Of a stretch of DNA of 64,000 nucleotides, positions 1 through 8,905 are shown piece after piece. The stretch covers positions 1,860,001 through 1,924,000 of the forward strand of contig NZ_JACCAS010000001.1 in the NCBI RefSeq assembly GCF_013409255.1, given 5' to 3'. The translations under genes were made by a program, and so were the position numbers. The notes under the pieces were generated by a model that was not told the origin of the DNA, ran no database searches, and saw only the letters and a program-made list of their open reading frames with translations. Within the stretch, counting starts at the first letter, position 1, and each line of letters opens with the position of its first letter. Origin of the DNA: Paraburkholderia bryophila. GTDB lineage: Bacteria; Pseudomonadota; Gammaproteobacteria; Burkholderiales; Burkholderiaceae.

Positions 1-418
1 CGGTACCCGTCACGATGAACGACAGCGCCATCGGGTACAGGAACACGGCGCGCAGCGCGCCTTCGTTGCGGATCTGCTGATCAAGCAGGATCGCGAGGAA
101 CAGACCGAGACCGATACAGATACCGATGAACGGAATCCCGAACCAGCCGAGGTTGGCCGCCGACGTCCAGAACACGTCGTTATCGAACAGCTCGCGATAA
201 CGGTCGAGACCGACAAAATTATAACGAGGCATCAGCCGCGAATCGGACAGCGACAGAAAGCCGGTAATTGCGATGAAGCCATACACGAAGATCAGGCTGA
301 TCACGACGCTGGGTGCGAGCACCAGCTTCGGAATCCAGCGATCGGCAAGCGCCGCCATCGGCGACGTGCGGCGGGTAACGGTGGCCGTTTTCCCGTTTCC
401 GCTGATAGAAGCAGTCAC
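1..418 (-). CDS. Sugar ABC transporter permease, partial (C-terminus beyond the left edge)
   Basis: Inner-membrane permease of a carbohydrate ABC importer (MalF/GtsB type). Only the first 139 codons lie in the window. I chose the GTG at 418-416 because a good ribosome-binding site (AGGAG) lies just upstream and the reading frame gives a coherent protein. After a short Thr/Arg-rich cytoplasmic start come a first membrane helix (LVLAPSVVISLIFVYGFIAI), a periplasmic stretch with the family-typical FVGLDRYRELFDND, and further membrane helices ending in LYPMALSFIVTGT, which precedes the permease loop in this family. It lies downstream of the solute-binding-protein gene on the same strand, and the second permease and ATPase are presumably off the left edge. 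Glucose or a related sugar is the likely substrate, inferred from the divergent zwf-pgl-glk operon. Confidence 0.85.
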   Translation of the reverse strand, partial: MTASISGNGKTATVTRRTSPMAALADRWIPKLVLAPSVVISLIFVYGFIAITGFLSLSDSRLMPRYNFVGLDRYRELFDNDVFWTSAANLGWFGIPFIGICIGLGLFLAILLDQQIRNEGALRAVFLYPMALSFIVTGT

Positions 419-516
419 TACTCGACTCCTGCTGAAACTGAGCCGCCGCGATACTCGCGCCTGACAGACGCAAGGCTGCAACGACCTAGGTATGACTCGA
501 TAAATCCAGAGGTGAA

Positions 517-553
517 ACCGCCTGCCGACACTACAGTCAGTGCAGTCGGCGGT
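517..553 (-). terminator. Stem-loop between binding-protein and permease genes
   Basis: On the minus strand an ACCGCC...GGCGGT outer stem and a GCCGAC...GTCGGC inner pairing can form an imperfect hairpin in the gap between the two transporter genes. No good U-tract follows. It may therefore be an mRNA-stabilising or partial-termination structure that favours the binding protein, as in many ABC operons. That role is inference. Confidence 0.4.
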
Positions 554-613
554 CTGAAGAGCGCGCCCGGAGTGCGTGGAGTCACACCGGACGCGCCGCT
601 TCGCTTACTTCAC

Positions 614-1861
614 TTACTTGGTCTTTGCTGCCTTCGCGAGCGCTGCAACCGCGCTCTTCGAATCCTGCTGCGAGTTCATGAACTTCGTGACCACGTCCGA
701 GATCGCGCCGGCTGCTGCATCCGGTTGCGCCATGCCGTGAGCCAGCGACGGCACGTAGCCGCCCGACTTGATCGCCACTTGTTCATCCGCGTACGACTTC
801 TTCGCGCAGTCGTCGAACTTGGCCATCGACACGCCCAGACGCACCGGGATCGAGCCCTTGTTCAGGCTGAACTGTTCCTGGAAGTCCGGCGACATGATCG
901 TCTTGGCCAGAGCCAGTTGACCCGGCGTTGCGGTCTTTTGGCCCTTCTGCTGGAAGAACACGAACGAGTCGACGTTGAACGTGTAGGCCTTTTCCGTGCC
1001 CGGCACAGCAGCGCAGACGTAATCCACACCCGACTTCTTGCCGGCGTTGGCGAATTCGCCCTTCGCCCAGTCGCCCATGAACTGCATGCCGGCCTTGCCG
1101 TTGATGACCATGGCCGTGGCGAGGTTCCAGTCACGGCCCGTACGGCCCGCGTCGAAGTAACCCTGGATCTTGCGGACCGTGTCGAACACGCCGACCATCT
1201 GATCCGACGTCAGCGTCTTCTCGTCCAGATCCACCAGCGCCTTCTTGTAGAAGCCCGCGCCTTGCGACAGCACGACGTCTTCCCACAGCGTCAGGTCTTG
1301 CCACGGTTGACCGCCCATCGCGATCGGCTGGATGCCGTCGGCCTTCATCTTGTCGGCCAGCGCGAAGAACTCAGGCCACGTGGTCGGCACCTTGCCGCCA
1401 GCCTTGTCCAGCGCTGCCTTGTTGATGTACAGCCAGTTCACGCGGTGCACCGAGAACGGCGCTGCCACGTAGTGACCGTCGGCGTGCATGATCTTGTCGA
1501 TTTCCGGCGGCAGATTCTTCTTCCAGTCGCCGGCGGCTGCGTCGATCGGCACCAGCACGCCTTGCGACGCCCAGTCCTGAATCAGCGGACCCTTGATCTG
1601 CGCGGCGCTCGGTGCGTTGCCCGAGATCACCTGCGTCTTCAGTGCCGTCATGGCAGCCGCGCCCGCGCCACCTGCAACCGCGAAGTCCTTCCACGTGTAA
1701 CCCTGTTTCGTCATGTCGTCCTTGAGGACGCCGACGGCTTTCGATTCGCCGCCCGAAGTCCACCAGTGCAACACTTCGATCGACTCGGCAGCTTGAACGG
1801 CCGAGACGCCACACATCAGACCCGCGGCGCACAAAGCGCCCATGATCGCGCGAAATTTCAT
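614..1861 (-). CDS. Sugar ABC transporter periplasmic solute-binding protein
   Basis: Periplasmic family-1 extracellular solute-binding protein (415 aa, normal length) that delivers a sugar to the permease encoded downstream. Residues 1-24 form a classic Sec signal peptide ending SAVQA, followed by the family opening ESIEVLHWWTSGGES. The motif WASQGVLVPID and the segment around PTTWPEFFALADKMKADG are typical of glucose/mannose-type binding proteins of Proteobacteria. The ATG at 1861 is preceded by a strong purine-rich site (GGAGATAAG). First gene of the minus-strand transporter operon, divergent from zwf, so sugar uptake and oxidation probably respond together. The glucose assignment rests on family resemblance and context. 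Confidence 0.9.
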   Translation of the reverse strand: MKFRAIMGALCAAGLMCGVSAVQAAESIEVLHWWTSGGESKAVGVLKDDMTKQGYTWKDFAVAGGAGAAAMTALKTQVISGNAPSAAQIKGPLIQDWASQGVLVPIDAAAGDWKKNLPPEIDKIMHADGHYVAAPFSVHRVNWLYINKAALDKAGGKVPTTWPEFFALADKMKADGIQPIAMGGQPWQDLTLWEDVVLSQGAGFYKKALVDLDEKTLTSDQMVGVFDTVRKIQGYFDAGRTGRDWNLATAMVINGKAGMQFMGDWAKGEFANAGKKSGVDYVCAAVPGTEKAYTFNVDSFVFFQQKGQKTATPGQLALAKTIMSPDFQEQFSLNKGSIPVRLGVSMAKFDDCAKKSYADEQVAIKSGGYVPSLAHGMAQPDAAAGAISDVVTKFMNSQQDSKSAVAALAKAAKTK

Positions 1862-2305
1862 TGCTTATCTCCTCCAGACACCTGAACAAAAAACAAATGG
1901 CCCCTGATGTCGCCAGGGTGCTGTGGTTGGTTCAAACAGGCAAAACACTGGGCGATCGAGCACGGTCGGGCGCATGCGTAAAGCATGTGCCGGCGGACCG
2001 ATGTCCGGCCGCTGGAAGCTCAACAGATGAGTGGTTCGGGATGCAACTGACTGTCTCCTCTTTTGATTTTTGCCTGCCCGCGTTGAGCGCGGCAGACTCG
2101 AGGTACCTTGCACGTCAATTCGGGCAATCGCCTTTGCTGGCCGGTCGGCTTCCCAGCGTTCCCTAAGGCTCGCCGGGCCGTGCTGGCACGTGCCGAAAGG
2201 CAATGTCCGTTAACATGCAGGGCGCGCCTGCCGATTCGGGAAAACGCGCATCTTGCCTGCCAGCGCACGCTTTTTTCATCGAATTAGCGCTACCTCTTGA
2301 TTTGG
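1862..2305. other. Intergenic region between the sugar transporter and zwf
   Basis: About 0.44 kb without a convincing gene, part of the 543-bp divergent promoter region. The small reading frames here lack ribosome-binding sites and a coherent protein. The only recognisable site is the HexR-type palindrome at its zwf-proximal end. I saw no second copy of that palindrome near the transporter gene. Confidence 0.6.
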
Positions 2306-2324
2306 ATTGTAGTTAAACTACAAT
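2306..2324 (+). promoter_or_regulatory. HexR-type operator upstream of zwf
   Basis: A perfect 19-bp palindrome with a single central A, ATTGTAGTTAAACTACAAT. It matches the known HexR operator form of Proteobacteria (TGTA-N-TT-N-AA-N-TACA core). It lies 80 bp upstream of the zwf ATG, where bound repressor would block transcription. The HexR domain itself is encoded two genes downstream as the C-terminal half of the glk fusion, so this is very likely an autoregulatory site released by 2-keto-3-deoxy-6-phosphogluconate. Confidence 0.85.
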
Positions 2325-2404
2325 TCAGTGTCAAAAAATATTTTATCGGACTACGGTCGCCCTTTCCGGTCATCCCGGCGGCCCCAGGACATCGACGGAG
2401 ACTC

Positions 2405-3868
2405 ATGCAAACCGACTCAAGCTTCACCTTCGTTCTCTTCGGCGGAACCGGCGATCTGTCGATGCGCAAGATCCTGCCGGCATTGTTTGAAGCACACCGT
2501 GCAGGCGGCATGCTCGCGGATAGCGGCAAGATCGTCGCGGTGGCGCGGCATGCTTCGGATCGTGCGGATTACATCCAGTGGGTGAACGAGCACGTCAAAT
2601 CGCATGTGTCGAAGAACGGGGTGGATGAAACGGCATGGGCCAGCTTTCTCGCGCGCATCGAGTTCATCAACATCGACCTCAGCAAAGCGGAAGACTTCGT
2701 GCAGTTGCGCGAGGTGATCGAGGGTTTGCCCGGTATTCGCGTGTTCTATCTGGCGACGGGGCCGTCGCTGTTCGTGCCGATCTGCCGCGCGCTCGCGTCG
2801 GTGGGGCTGAATGAAAATGCGCGCATCGTGCTGGAAAAGCCGCTCGGCTACGACCTGAAGTCGTCGAATGCGATTAACGATGCGGTCGGCGAAATCTTCA
2901 CCGAAGAACAGATCTACCGGATCGACCACTACCTCGGCAAGGAACCGGTGCAGAACCTGCTGGCGCTGCGCTTCGGCAATGCGTTGTTCGAGCCGCTGTG
3001 GCGCCGCGAGTGGGTCGAGAGCATCCAGATCACGATTGCCGAGGAACTCGGCGTGGAAGCGCGCGGCGACTTCTACGACAACACCGGCGCGTTGCGCGAC
3101 ATGGTGCAGAACCATTTGCTGCAACTGCTTTCCATCGTCGCGATGGAACCGCCGCATTCCATGGATTCGGACTCGGTGCGCGATGAAAAGCTGCGCGTGC
3201 TGCGGGCGTTGAAACCGATCGATCCGCGCGATATCGGCAAGGTTGCCGTGCGCGGCCAGTATCATTCGGGCGTGATCCGCGGCAATGCGGTGCCGGCCTA
3301 CGCCACCGAACCCGGCGTGAAGCCGGACAGCAGCACCGAAACCTTCGTCGCGCTGAAGGTCGAGATCGAGAACTGGCGTTGGGCCGGCGTGCCGTTTTTC
3401 CTGCGCACCGGTAAACGGCTGGCCGATCGCGTCGCCGAAATCGTGGTGAATTTTCGTGCGGTGCCGCATTCGGCGCTCGGCGCCTCGGCGTTGCGTGCCG
3501 GCGCGAACCGTCTGGTGATCCGTCTGCAGCCGAACGAAACCATTCGCCTCTACTGCCTCGCAAAGCAGCCGGGCGAAGGCATGAACCTCGCCAGCGTGCA
3601 CCTCGACCTCGCGTTCGACCAGTTCTTCCGCGAAGGGCAAATGGAAGCGTATCAACGCCTGTTGCTCGACGTGATCAACGGCCGCCTCGCGCTGTTTGTG
3701 CGGCGCGACGAACAGGAAGCCGCATGGCGTTGGGTCGAACCGATCCTCAACGAATGGAAGGCGTCGATCAAGCCGCCGAAGCCGTATGCATCGGGTACGT
3801 GGGGACCGGCCGCCTCGAGCGCGATGCTCGCGCAGCACGGCACCTGCTGGCTCGAAGAAGAGAATTGA
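2405..3868 (+). CDS. zwf: Glucose-6-phosphate 1-dehydrogenase
   Basis: Cytoplasmic enzyme oxidising glucose 6-phosphate to 6-phosphogluconolactone with NAD(P)+, the entry to the Entner-Doudoroff and pentose-phosphate routes. 487 aa, normal length. The N-terminal nucleotide-binding motif FGGTGDLSMRKILPALF is at about residues 11-27. The active-site signature RIDHYLGKEPVQNL holds D174, H175 and K179. I chose the ATG at 2405 because GGAG lies just upstream. An in-frame TTG at 2297 would put the HexR operator inside the gene and is rejected. First gene of zwf-pgl-glk/hexR; 54 bp separate it from pgl. Confidence 0.97.
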   Translation: MQTDSSFTFVLFGGTGDLSMRKILPALFEAHRAGGMLADSGKIVAVARHASDRADYIQWVNEHVKSHVSKNGVDETAWASFLARIEFINIDLSKAEDFVQLREVIEGLPGIRVFYLATGPSLFVPICRALASVGLNENARIVLEKPLGYDLKSSNAINDAVGEIFTEEQIYRIDHYLGKEPVQNLLALRFGNALFEPLWRREWVESIQITIAEELGVEARGDFYDNTGALRDMVQNHLLQLLSIVAMEPPHSMDSDSVRDEKLRVLRALKPIDPRDIGKVAVRGQYHSGVIRGNAVPAYATEPGVKPDSSTETFVALKVEIENWRWAGVPFFLRTGKRLADRVAEIVVNFRAVPHSALGASALRAGANRLVIRLQPNETIRLYCLAKQPGEGMNLASVHLDLAFDQFFREGQMEAYQRLLLDVINGRLALFVRRDEQEAAWRWVEPILNEWKASIKPPKPYASGTWGPAASSAMLAQHGTCWLEEEN

Positions 3869-3922
3869 ACTGACGCGCGGGACCTTCCCGCAGATCCAAC
3901 AAAAAAGCAGCACGGAGGAGAA

Positions 3923-4630
3923 GTGATCCAGCTTCACGCTTTCGACGATCAACGCGCCCAATCCGACGCGTTGGCGAAAGCGGTCGGCGACGCATTACAA
4001 GCGTCGCTCGCCGCTCAGGCGGCCACATCCCAAAGCGGTGTGCGCCCGGCCATGCTTGCAGTGTCCGGCGGCAGCAGTCCGCGTCCGTTCCTGCAAACTT
4101 TGTCCACGCAAACTTTCGACTGGGCGCGCATTGCCGTGACGCTGGTCGACGACCGCTGGGTGCCCGAAACGGACAGCGCGAGCAACTCGCAACTGGCGCA
4201 CGACACGCTGTTGCAGAACGCCGCGAAAAACGCCGCGTTCTGGCCGCTGGTCGACACAAGCCAGGAGCTGAACGCGCACGTTGCCGCGTTGAATACCGAC
4301 CCGCGCTTTAGCGTGGTGCCGGACGTCGCAATTCTCGGCATGGGTGAAGACGGCCATACGGCATCGATCTTTGCCGACTCGCCCGAATGGGACCACGCGA
4401 TCACCACGACCGAACGCTTCGTCGCCGTGCATCCCGGCAGCGCGCCGCATGCACGCGTGAGTTGGTCGCTGTCCGCCTTGAAAGAAGTGAAGCATCTGTT
4501 TTTGCTGATCGCAGGACCGCGCAAGATGGACGTGCTGAACGCCGCGTCCGCTTCGCTACAAAAAAATGCCATCTCGCAGTTGGCAAACGACAAGGGAGTG
4601 AGACTCGATGTCTACTGGTGTGCAAACTAA
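3923..4630 (+). CDS. pgl: 6-phosphogluconolactonase
   Basis: Hydrolyses 6-phosphogluconolactone, the product of Zwf, to 6-phosphogluconate (DevB/SOL family, 235 aa). The motifs [15 protein letters not shown] and [19 protein letters not shown] are the family's sugar-phosphate-binding signatures. The start is GTG at 3923 with a strong GGAGGAG site ending three bases before it. The 3' end overlaps the start of the glk/hexR fusion by 23 bp, which suggests translational coupling and a fixed ratio of the enzymes. Confidence 0.95.
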   Translation: MIQLHAFDDQRAQSDALAKAVGDALQASLAAQAATSQSGVRPAMLAVSGGSSPRPFLQTLSTQTFDWARIAVTLVDDRWVPETDSASNSQLAHDTLLQNAAKNAAFWPLVDTSQELNAHVAALNTDPRFSVVPDVAILGMGEDGHTASIFADSPEWDHAITTTERFVAVHPGSAPHARVSWSLSALKEVKHLFLLIAGPRKMDVLNAASASLQKNAISQLANDKGVRLDVYWCAN

Positions 4631-6524
4631 GGCTGTTCCGGGCGCGGGCCAGCACGCCGATGGACCGAGGCTGCTGGCCGACATCGGCGGCACCAATGCG
4701 CGCTTCGCACTGGAAAACGCACCGGGCGAGATCGGCTCGGTGCAGGTGTATCCGTGCGCGGACTATCCGGGTGTTACCGAAGTTATCAAAAAGTATCTGA
4801 AGGACGTCAAGATCGGCCGCGTGAATCATGCGGCGATCGCAATTGCGAACCCGGTCGACGGCGATCAGGTGAGCATGACCAATCACGACTGGAGCTTTTC
4901 GATCGAAGCCACGCGCCGTGCGCTCGGCTTCGACACGCTGCTCGTGGTGAACGACTTCACCGCGCTGGCCATGGCGCTGCCCGGTCTCACCGACCAGCAG
5001 CGCGTGCAGGTTGGCGGCGGCTCGCGCCGCCCGAATAGCGTGATCGGTTTGTTGGGCCCGGGCACCGGCATGGGCGTGTCCGGCCTGATTCCCGCCGACG
5101 ACCGCTGGATCGCGCTCGGTAGCGAAGGCGGTCACGCCACCTTCGCACCGGCCGACGAAACTGAAGACATCGTGCTGCAGTACGCGCGCAAGAAGTGGCC
5201 GCATGTGTCGTTCGAACGGGTGGCCGCGGGACCTGGCATCGAAGTGATTTATCGCGCGCTCGCGGGCCGCGACAAGAAGCGCGTGGCGGCGAATGTCGAC
5301 ACGATCGAGATCGTCAAGCGCGCGCTGGAAGGCGAGCCGCTCGCGGCCGAGTCCGTCGATGTGTTCTGCGGCATTCTCGGCACGTTTGCCGGGAATATCG
5401 CGGTGACGCTCGGCGCGCTGGGCGGCATCTATATTGGTGGCGGCGTCGTGCCGCGGCTGGGCGAATTTTTCGCGAAGTCGTCGTTTCGCAAGCGGTTCGA
5501 GGCGAAGGGTCGCTTCGAGGCGTATTTGCAGAACGTGCCGACGTATGTGATTACCGCTGAGTATCCGGCGTTTCTCGGCGTGTCGGCGATTCTGGCCGAG
5601 CAGTTGTCGAATCGCGCGGGCGGGAGTTCATCGGCGGTGTTCGAGCGGATCCGGCAGATGCGCGATGCGTTGACGCCTGCTGAGCGGCGCGTGGCGGATC
5701 TGGCGTTGAATCATCCGCGCTCGATCATCAACGATCCGATTGTGGATATCGCGCGTAAGGCGGATGTGAGTCAGCCGACGGTGATTCGCTTTTGCCGGTC
5801 GCTTGGGTGCCAGGGGTTGTCGGATTTCAAGCTGAAACTGGCGACGGGGTTAACCGGGACGATTCCGGTGAGTCATAGCCAGGTGCATCTCGGCGATACG
5901 GCGACGGACTTCGGCGCGAAAGTGCTGGATAACACCGTGTCGGCGATTTTGCAGTTGCGCGAGCATTTGAATTTCGAGCATGTCGAGCGGGCTATCGATC
6001 TGCTGAACGGGGCTCGAAGGATCGAGTTTTATGGGCTCGGGAATTCGAATATCGTCGCGCAGGATGCGCATTACAAGTTCTTCCGGTTTGGGATTCCTAC
6101 CATTGCGTATGGGGATCTGTACATGCAGGCGGCTTCTGCTGCCTTACTTGGAAAGGGGGATGTGATCGTTGCTGTGTCCAAGTCCGGGCGGGCGCCTGAG
6201 TTGCTGCGCGTGCTCGATGTTGCGATGCAGGCTGGGGCTAAGGTGATTGCTATTACCTCCAGTAATACGCCTTTGGCTAAGCGGGCTACTGTTGCGCTTG
6301 AGACCGATCACATTGAAATTCGTGAGTCGCAGTTGTCGATGATTTCCCGGATTTTGCATTTGGTCATGATTGATATTCTGGCTGTGGGGGTCGCTATTCG
6401 GCGGGCTGTGCCTTCTGCCGATGTGGCTGAAACTGTGGCTAAGGCCCGGCAAGGAGCCGATGATGATGCTTCCGCTGTGCTCGACTGGTTGAGTCACGGG
6501 GCGGCTTCTTCGGCTCGTGACTAG
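4608..6524 (+). CDS. glk-hexR: Bifunctional glucokinase / HexR (RpiR-family) transcriptional regulator
   Basis: A natural fusion of 638 aa. Residues 1-335 are glucokinase, which phosphorylates glucose with ATP: phosphate loop [13 protein letters not shown], catalytic base D116 in NDFTA, then LLGPGTGMG and [11 protein letters not shown]. From about residue 344 the protein is an RpiR/HexR regulator: a helix-turn-helix region ([14 protein letters not shown]...[14 protein letters not shown]) to about 420, then a SIS sugar-phosphate-binding domain at about 467-600 ([31 protein letters not shown]). Such fusions are established in Burkholderiaceae. The regulator probably represses its own operon through the operator at 2306-2324. 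Codon usage becomes less GC-rich over the last third, by eye. Confidence 0.95.
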   Translation: MSTGVQTKAVPGAGQHADGPRLLADIGGTNARFALENAPGEIGSVQVYPCADYPGVTEVIKKYLKDVKIGRVNHAAIAIANPVDGDQVSMTNHDWSFSIEATRRALGFDTLLVVNDFTALAMALPGLTDQQRVQVGGGSRRPNSVIGLLGPGTGMGVSGLIPADDRWIALGSEGGHATFAPADETEDIVLQYARKKWPHVSFERVAAGPGIEVIYRALAGRDKKRVAANVDTIEIVKRALEGEPLAAESVDVFCGILGTFAGNIAVTLGALGGIYIGGGVVPRLGEFFAKSSFRKRFEAKGRFEAYLQNVPTYVITAEYPAFLGVSAILAEQLSNRAGGSSSAVFERIRQMRDALTPAERRVADLALNHPRSIINDPIVDIARKADVSQPTVIRFCRSLGCQGLSDFKLKLATGLTGTIPVSHSQVHLGDTATDFGAKVLDNTVSAILQLREHLNFEHVERAIDLLNGARRIEFYGLGNSNIVAQDAHYKFFRFGIPTIAYGDLYMQAASAALLGKGDVIVAVSKSGRAPELLRVLDVAMQAGAKVIAITSSNTPLAKRATVALETDHIEIRESQLSMISRILHLVMIDILAVGVAIRRAVPSADVAETVAKARQGADDDASAVLDWLSHGAASSARD

Positions 6525-6577
6525 GTTCCGGGTTATGCCTTCGGTGCAGGTCTTTTCCTGCTTTGCAGAGGGTCTAA

Positions 6578-6606
6578 AACTGTTGCTTCCTTAGGAAGCA
6601 ACAGTT
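6578..6606. terminator. Bidirectional intrinsic terminator between glk-hexR and the accessory operon
   Basis: A perfect 13-bp stem (AACTGTTGCTTCC / GGAAGCAACAGTT) with a TTA loop between convergent genes. On the minus strand it is followed by TTTTAG, so it most clearly ends the seven-gene accessory operon that finishes with the EamA gene at 6611. On the plus strand only a scattered T-run follows. Confidence 0.8.
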
Positions 6607-6610
6607 CGAA

Positions 6611-7552
6611 TCAGTTTTCCGCCGTGGTCTTCAGCGCCATCGCAGCATGGGCAGATGCGCTGCGGGCGTTGAGGCGCGTGCGACGGAAGTTGAAATAGAC
6701 GCAACTCAGCGACAGAATCACAATGGCGAATATCAGCAGCGACTGGCTGGTAATCGTAGCGTCGCGCTTGCTGATCCTGTCGAACAGCAAGACGACGAAA
6801 GGCGAAATGGACAACGTCGTGCTAACTACCATCGGGCTGGATAATTCGATGCCTTTTTGCAGGCAGAAGTTGGTCATGGCCAGCCCAATTAACGCGATGG
6901 CCGCGATAATCGCCAACTCTACCGGCGTCACGGTGCTGAAGATACCTGCCGGCGTCATGACCCAGGAAATCATGACGAGTAGCGGGAAACGGGTAGACAG
7001 CACGACGTAACCCGGCAGGCCTTTGTTGGCGAAAACCTTCGACACGCCGATCGTCACCGACACCGTTATCGCACAGAGCACGGCGATCGCGCTTCCCAGC
7101 ACCGCATTGCCTTCATGGCCCGCTGGTGTCTGAAGAATGTCCCGCAGCAGCAGGATCGTGCATAGCAGGATCATGCCGTGAAAAATCAGTGTGCTTTTGA
7201 GGACGACCTTGCGGCTTGCCAGCGTGTACAGCGTGATAAGCACCGGCGGCAGGCATTGGGTCAGGGTCACCACCGCGGCCGCATTCAGATATTTAATCGC
7301 GAAGAAATAGAATATCCAGTTTCCGGCAGACACCAGATTGAGCGCAAGAATATCGGCCTTCATACCCCTCAACGTCGCGATATGTTTTCGTCCCAGGATG
7401 AACGTCAACGTCGAATACAAGGTCATGACGATGGTGAAACTCATGGCCATCACAAAATAAACGTTCACGCCCTTGAGCCAGTGGCTCAAAAATACACTCT
7501 GAAACGAGGCGACGATGATGTTGCCCAGTATGAACAGAAATCCCTGAATCAT
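6611..7552 (-). CDS. EamA/DMT-family membrane transporter, probable exporter of the cluster product
   Basis: 313-aa integral membrane protein of the drug/metabolite transporter superfamily, with about ten hydrophobic helices in two repeated halves and a basic, Ala-rich cytoplasmic tail. Members usually export amino acids or small metabolites. Start ATG 7552 has AGGT about seven bases upstream. Last gene of the minus-strand operon, 30 bp after the glutamine-synthetase-like gene and directly followed by a hairpin terminator. Its position suggests it exports the product or protects the producer. The substrate cannot be read from the sequence. Confidence 0.85.
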   Translation of the reverse strand: MIQGFLFILGNIIVASFQSVFLSHWLKGVNVYFVMAMSFTIVMTLYSTLTFILGRKHIATLRGMKADILALNLVSAGNWIFYFFAIKYLNAAAVVTLTQCLPPVLITLYTLASRKVVLKSTLIFHGMILLCTILLLRDILQTPAGHEGNAVLGSAIAVLCAITVSVTIGVSKVFANKGLPGYVVLSTRFPLLVMISWVMTPAGIFSTVTPVELAIIAAIALIGLAMTNFCLQKGIELSSPMVVSTTLSISPFVVLLFDRISKRDATITSQSLLIFAIVILSLSCVYFNFRRTRLNARSASAHAAMALKTTAEN

Positions 7553-7582
7553 GCTTTTACCTGTTGATTGGATAAGTGGGAA

Positions 7583-8866
7583 CTAGCAGTCCAGCGTGGT
7601 CGACCGTTCCCACTCGCTGACGCTCTTCATATAGTCGTGCCATTGCCCGGTCCGCAAATTGACAATAGCGTCCGTCAGCGCACCGCCCAGGTAAGTTCGC
7701 ACGATGTCGTCCCCGGCGAGATGGTTCAGGGCATCGAACAGGCTGGTCGGCAAGGCATGGCTCGCGAAACGTGTCGAAAAATAAGGGGCTTCCGCCGGAC
7801 CCGGATCGGTTTGATGCGCAATGCCGCTCATGCCCGCCGCGAGTACTGCGAGTTGCAGCAAGTAGGGATTGGCCGCGCCATCGGGAATCCGGAATTCGAG
7901 CCGGTCGTGGGCAGGCACTCGAATCGCGTGGGTACGATTGTCCCCCGCCCACGAGAGCTTTTGCGAAACCCAGGTCGCACCCGACACCGTGCTGTTGGCG
8001 TTGAGACGTTTATAGCTGTTGACCGACGGGTTGGTCAGCGCGCAGATGGCCGGCGCGTGTTCGAGCAGACCCGCGGCGAAATGCAAACCGGTGTTCGACA
8101 GAAGCGCCTCTTCGTCGCGCTCGACGAAGAGGTTATCGCCGCTCGGACTCCACACGGAACAATGAATGTGGCACCCGCTTCCCGTTAAATTTTCAAACGG
8201 TTTCGGCATGAAGCAAGCCTTCATTCGGTGCTTTTCCGCGATGCTCTTTGCCGCAAATTTGAAAAAAGTATGTCGGTCTGCCGTGGTGAGCGCATCACTG
8301 TAGGTCCAGTTGATTTCAAACTGGCCGTTGGCGTCCTCATGATCGTTTTGATAGGGTTGCCAGCCGAGTTGATCGATCGTCTCGCAGATCTCGCCGATCA
8401 CGTCGTAGCTGCGCATTAGCGCGACCTGATCGTAGCAGGGCTTGGTGTAGCTATCCTGATCGTCTCCAATACGCGCGCCATCGGCCGATAGCAGGAAGAA
8501 CTCCGCTTCGACGCCTGTTTTGAGGACACGTCCGTGGTGTCGCTCCTGCTCCAGTTGCAGACGAAGCCGGTTGCGAGGGGACTGTTCCAGAAGCTTGCCG
8601 GCCATCGTCAGGTCGCCGGTAATCCAGGCAACACCGGGCTTCCACGGCAATGGGATAAAGGTCGTGGCATCGGGATGGACCACGATGTCCGGGTGGGCGG
8701 GCGTGAGATCGAAGTGCGCGGCAAAGCCGGCGAACGATGCACCGTTGCGCGTCAGTATCTCGAGTGCCGAAACGGGAACCAGCTTGGATCGCACGACGCC
8801 GAAGAGATCGGTAAAGGAAACCAGCAGGAATTTCGTACTGTGCTGCTCACAGAGCTTTTTTAACAT
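7583..8866 (-). CDS. Glutamine-synthetase-family ligase (GlnT / gamma-glutamylamide-synthetase-like)
   Basis: 427 aa. Belongs to the glutamine synthetase fold, which activates a gamma-carboxylate with ATP and joins it to ammonia or an amine. Metal and substrate residues are in place: VEAEFF (E120, E122), NDHEDANGQFEINW (E177, E184), GSGCHIH (H233, H235), NRTHAIRVP (R316) and LEFRIPDG (E324, R326). The NDHEDANGQFEINW and FENLTGSGCHIH stretches resemble GlnT and gamma-glutamylmethylamide synthetase more than housekeeping GlnA. No adenylylation-type C-terminus is evident. 39 bp downstream of the GcvP-like gene and 30 bp before the exporter. Likely a biosynthetic amide ligase; whether the amine is ammonia or a pathway amine is unknown. 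Confidence 0.88.
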   Translation of the reverse strand: MLKKLCEQHSTKFLLVSFTDLFGVVRSKLVPVSALEILTRNGASFAGFAAHFDLTPAHPDIVVHPDATTFIPLPWKPGVAWITGDLTMAGKLLEQSPRNRLRLQLEQERHHGRVLKTGVEAEFFLLSADGARIGDDQDSYTKPCYDQVALMRSYDVIGEICETIDQLGWQPYQNDHEDANGQFEINWTYSDALTTADRHTFFKFAAKSIAEKHRMKACFMPKPFENLTGSGCHIHCSVWSPSGDNLFVERDEEALLSNTGLHFAAGLLEHAPAICALTNPSVNSYKRLNANSTVSGATWVSQKLSWAGDNRTHAIRVPAHDRLEFRIPDGAANPYLLQLAVLAAGMSGIAHQTDPGPAEAPYFSTRFASHALPTSLFDALNHLAGDDIVRTYLGGALTDAIVNLRTGQWHDYMKSVSEWERSTTLDC

Positions 8867-8905
8867 ATCAACGCCTATTTATCTTGCAGCGAAAACGGTC
8901 GGGCA

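Noticed and set aside
512..1885. Long plus-strand frame opposite the sugar-binding-protein gene
   Set aside because: A shadow of the GC-rich minus-strand gene; Arg/His-rich, no family features, no ribosome-binding site.
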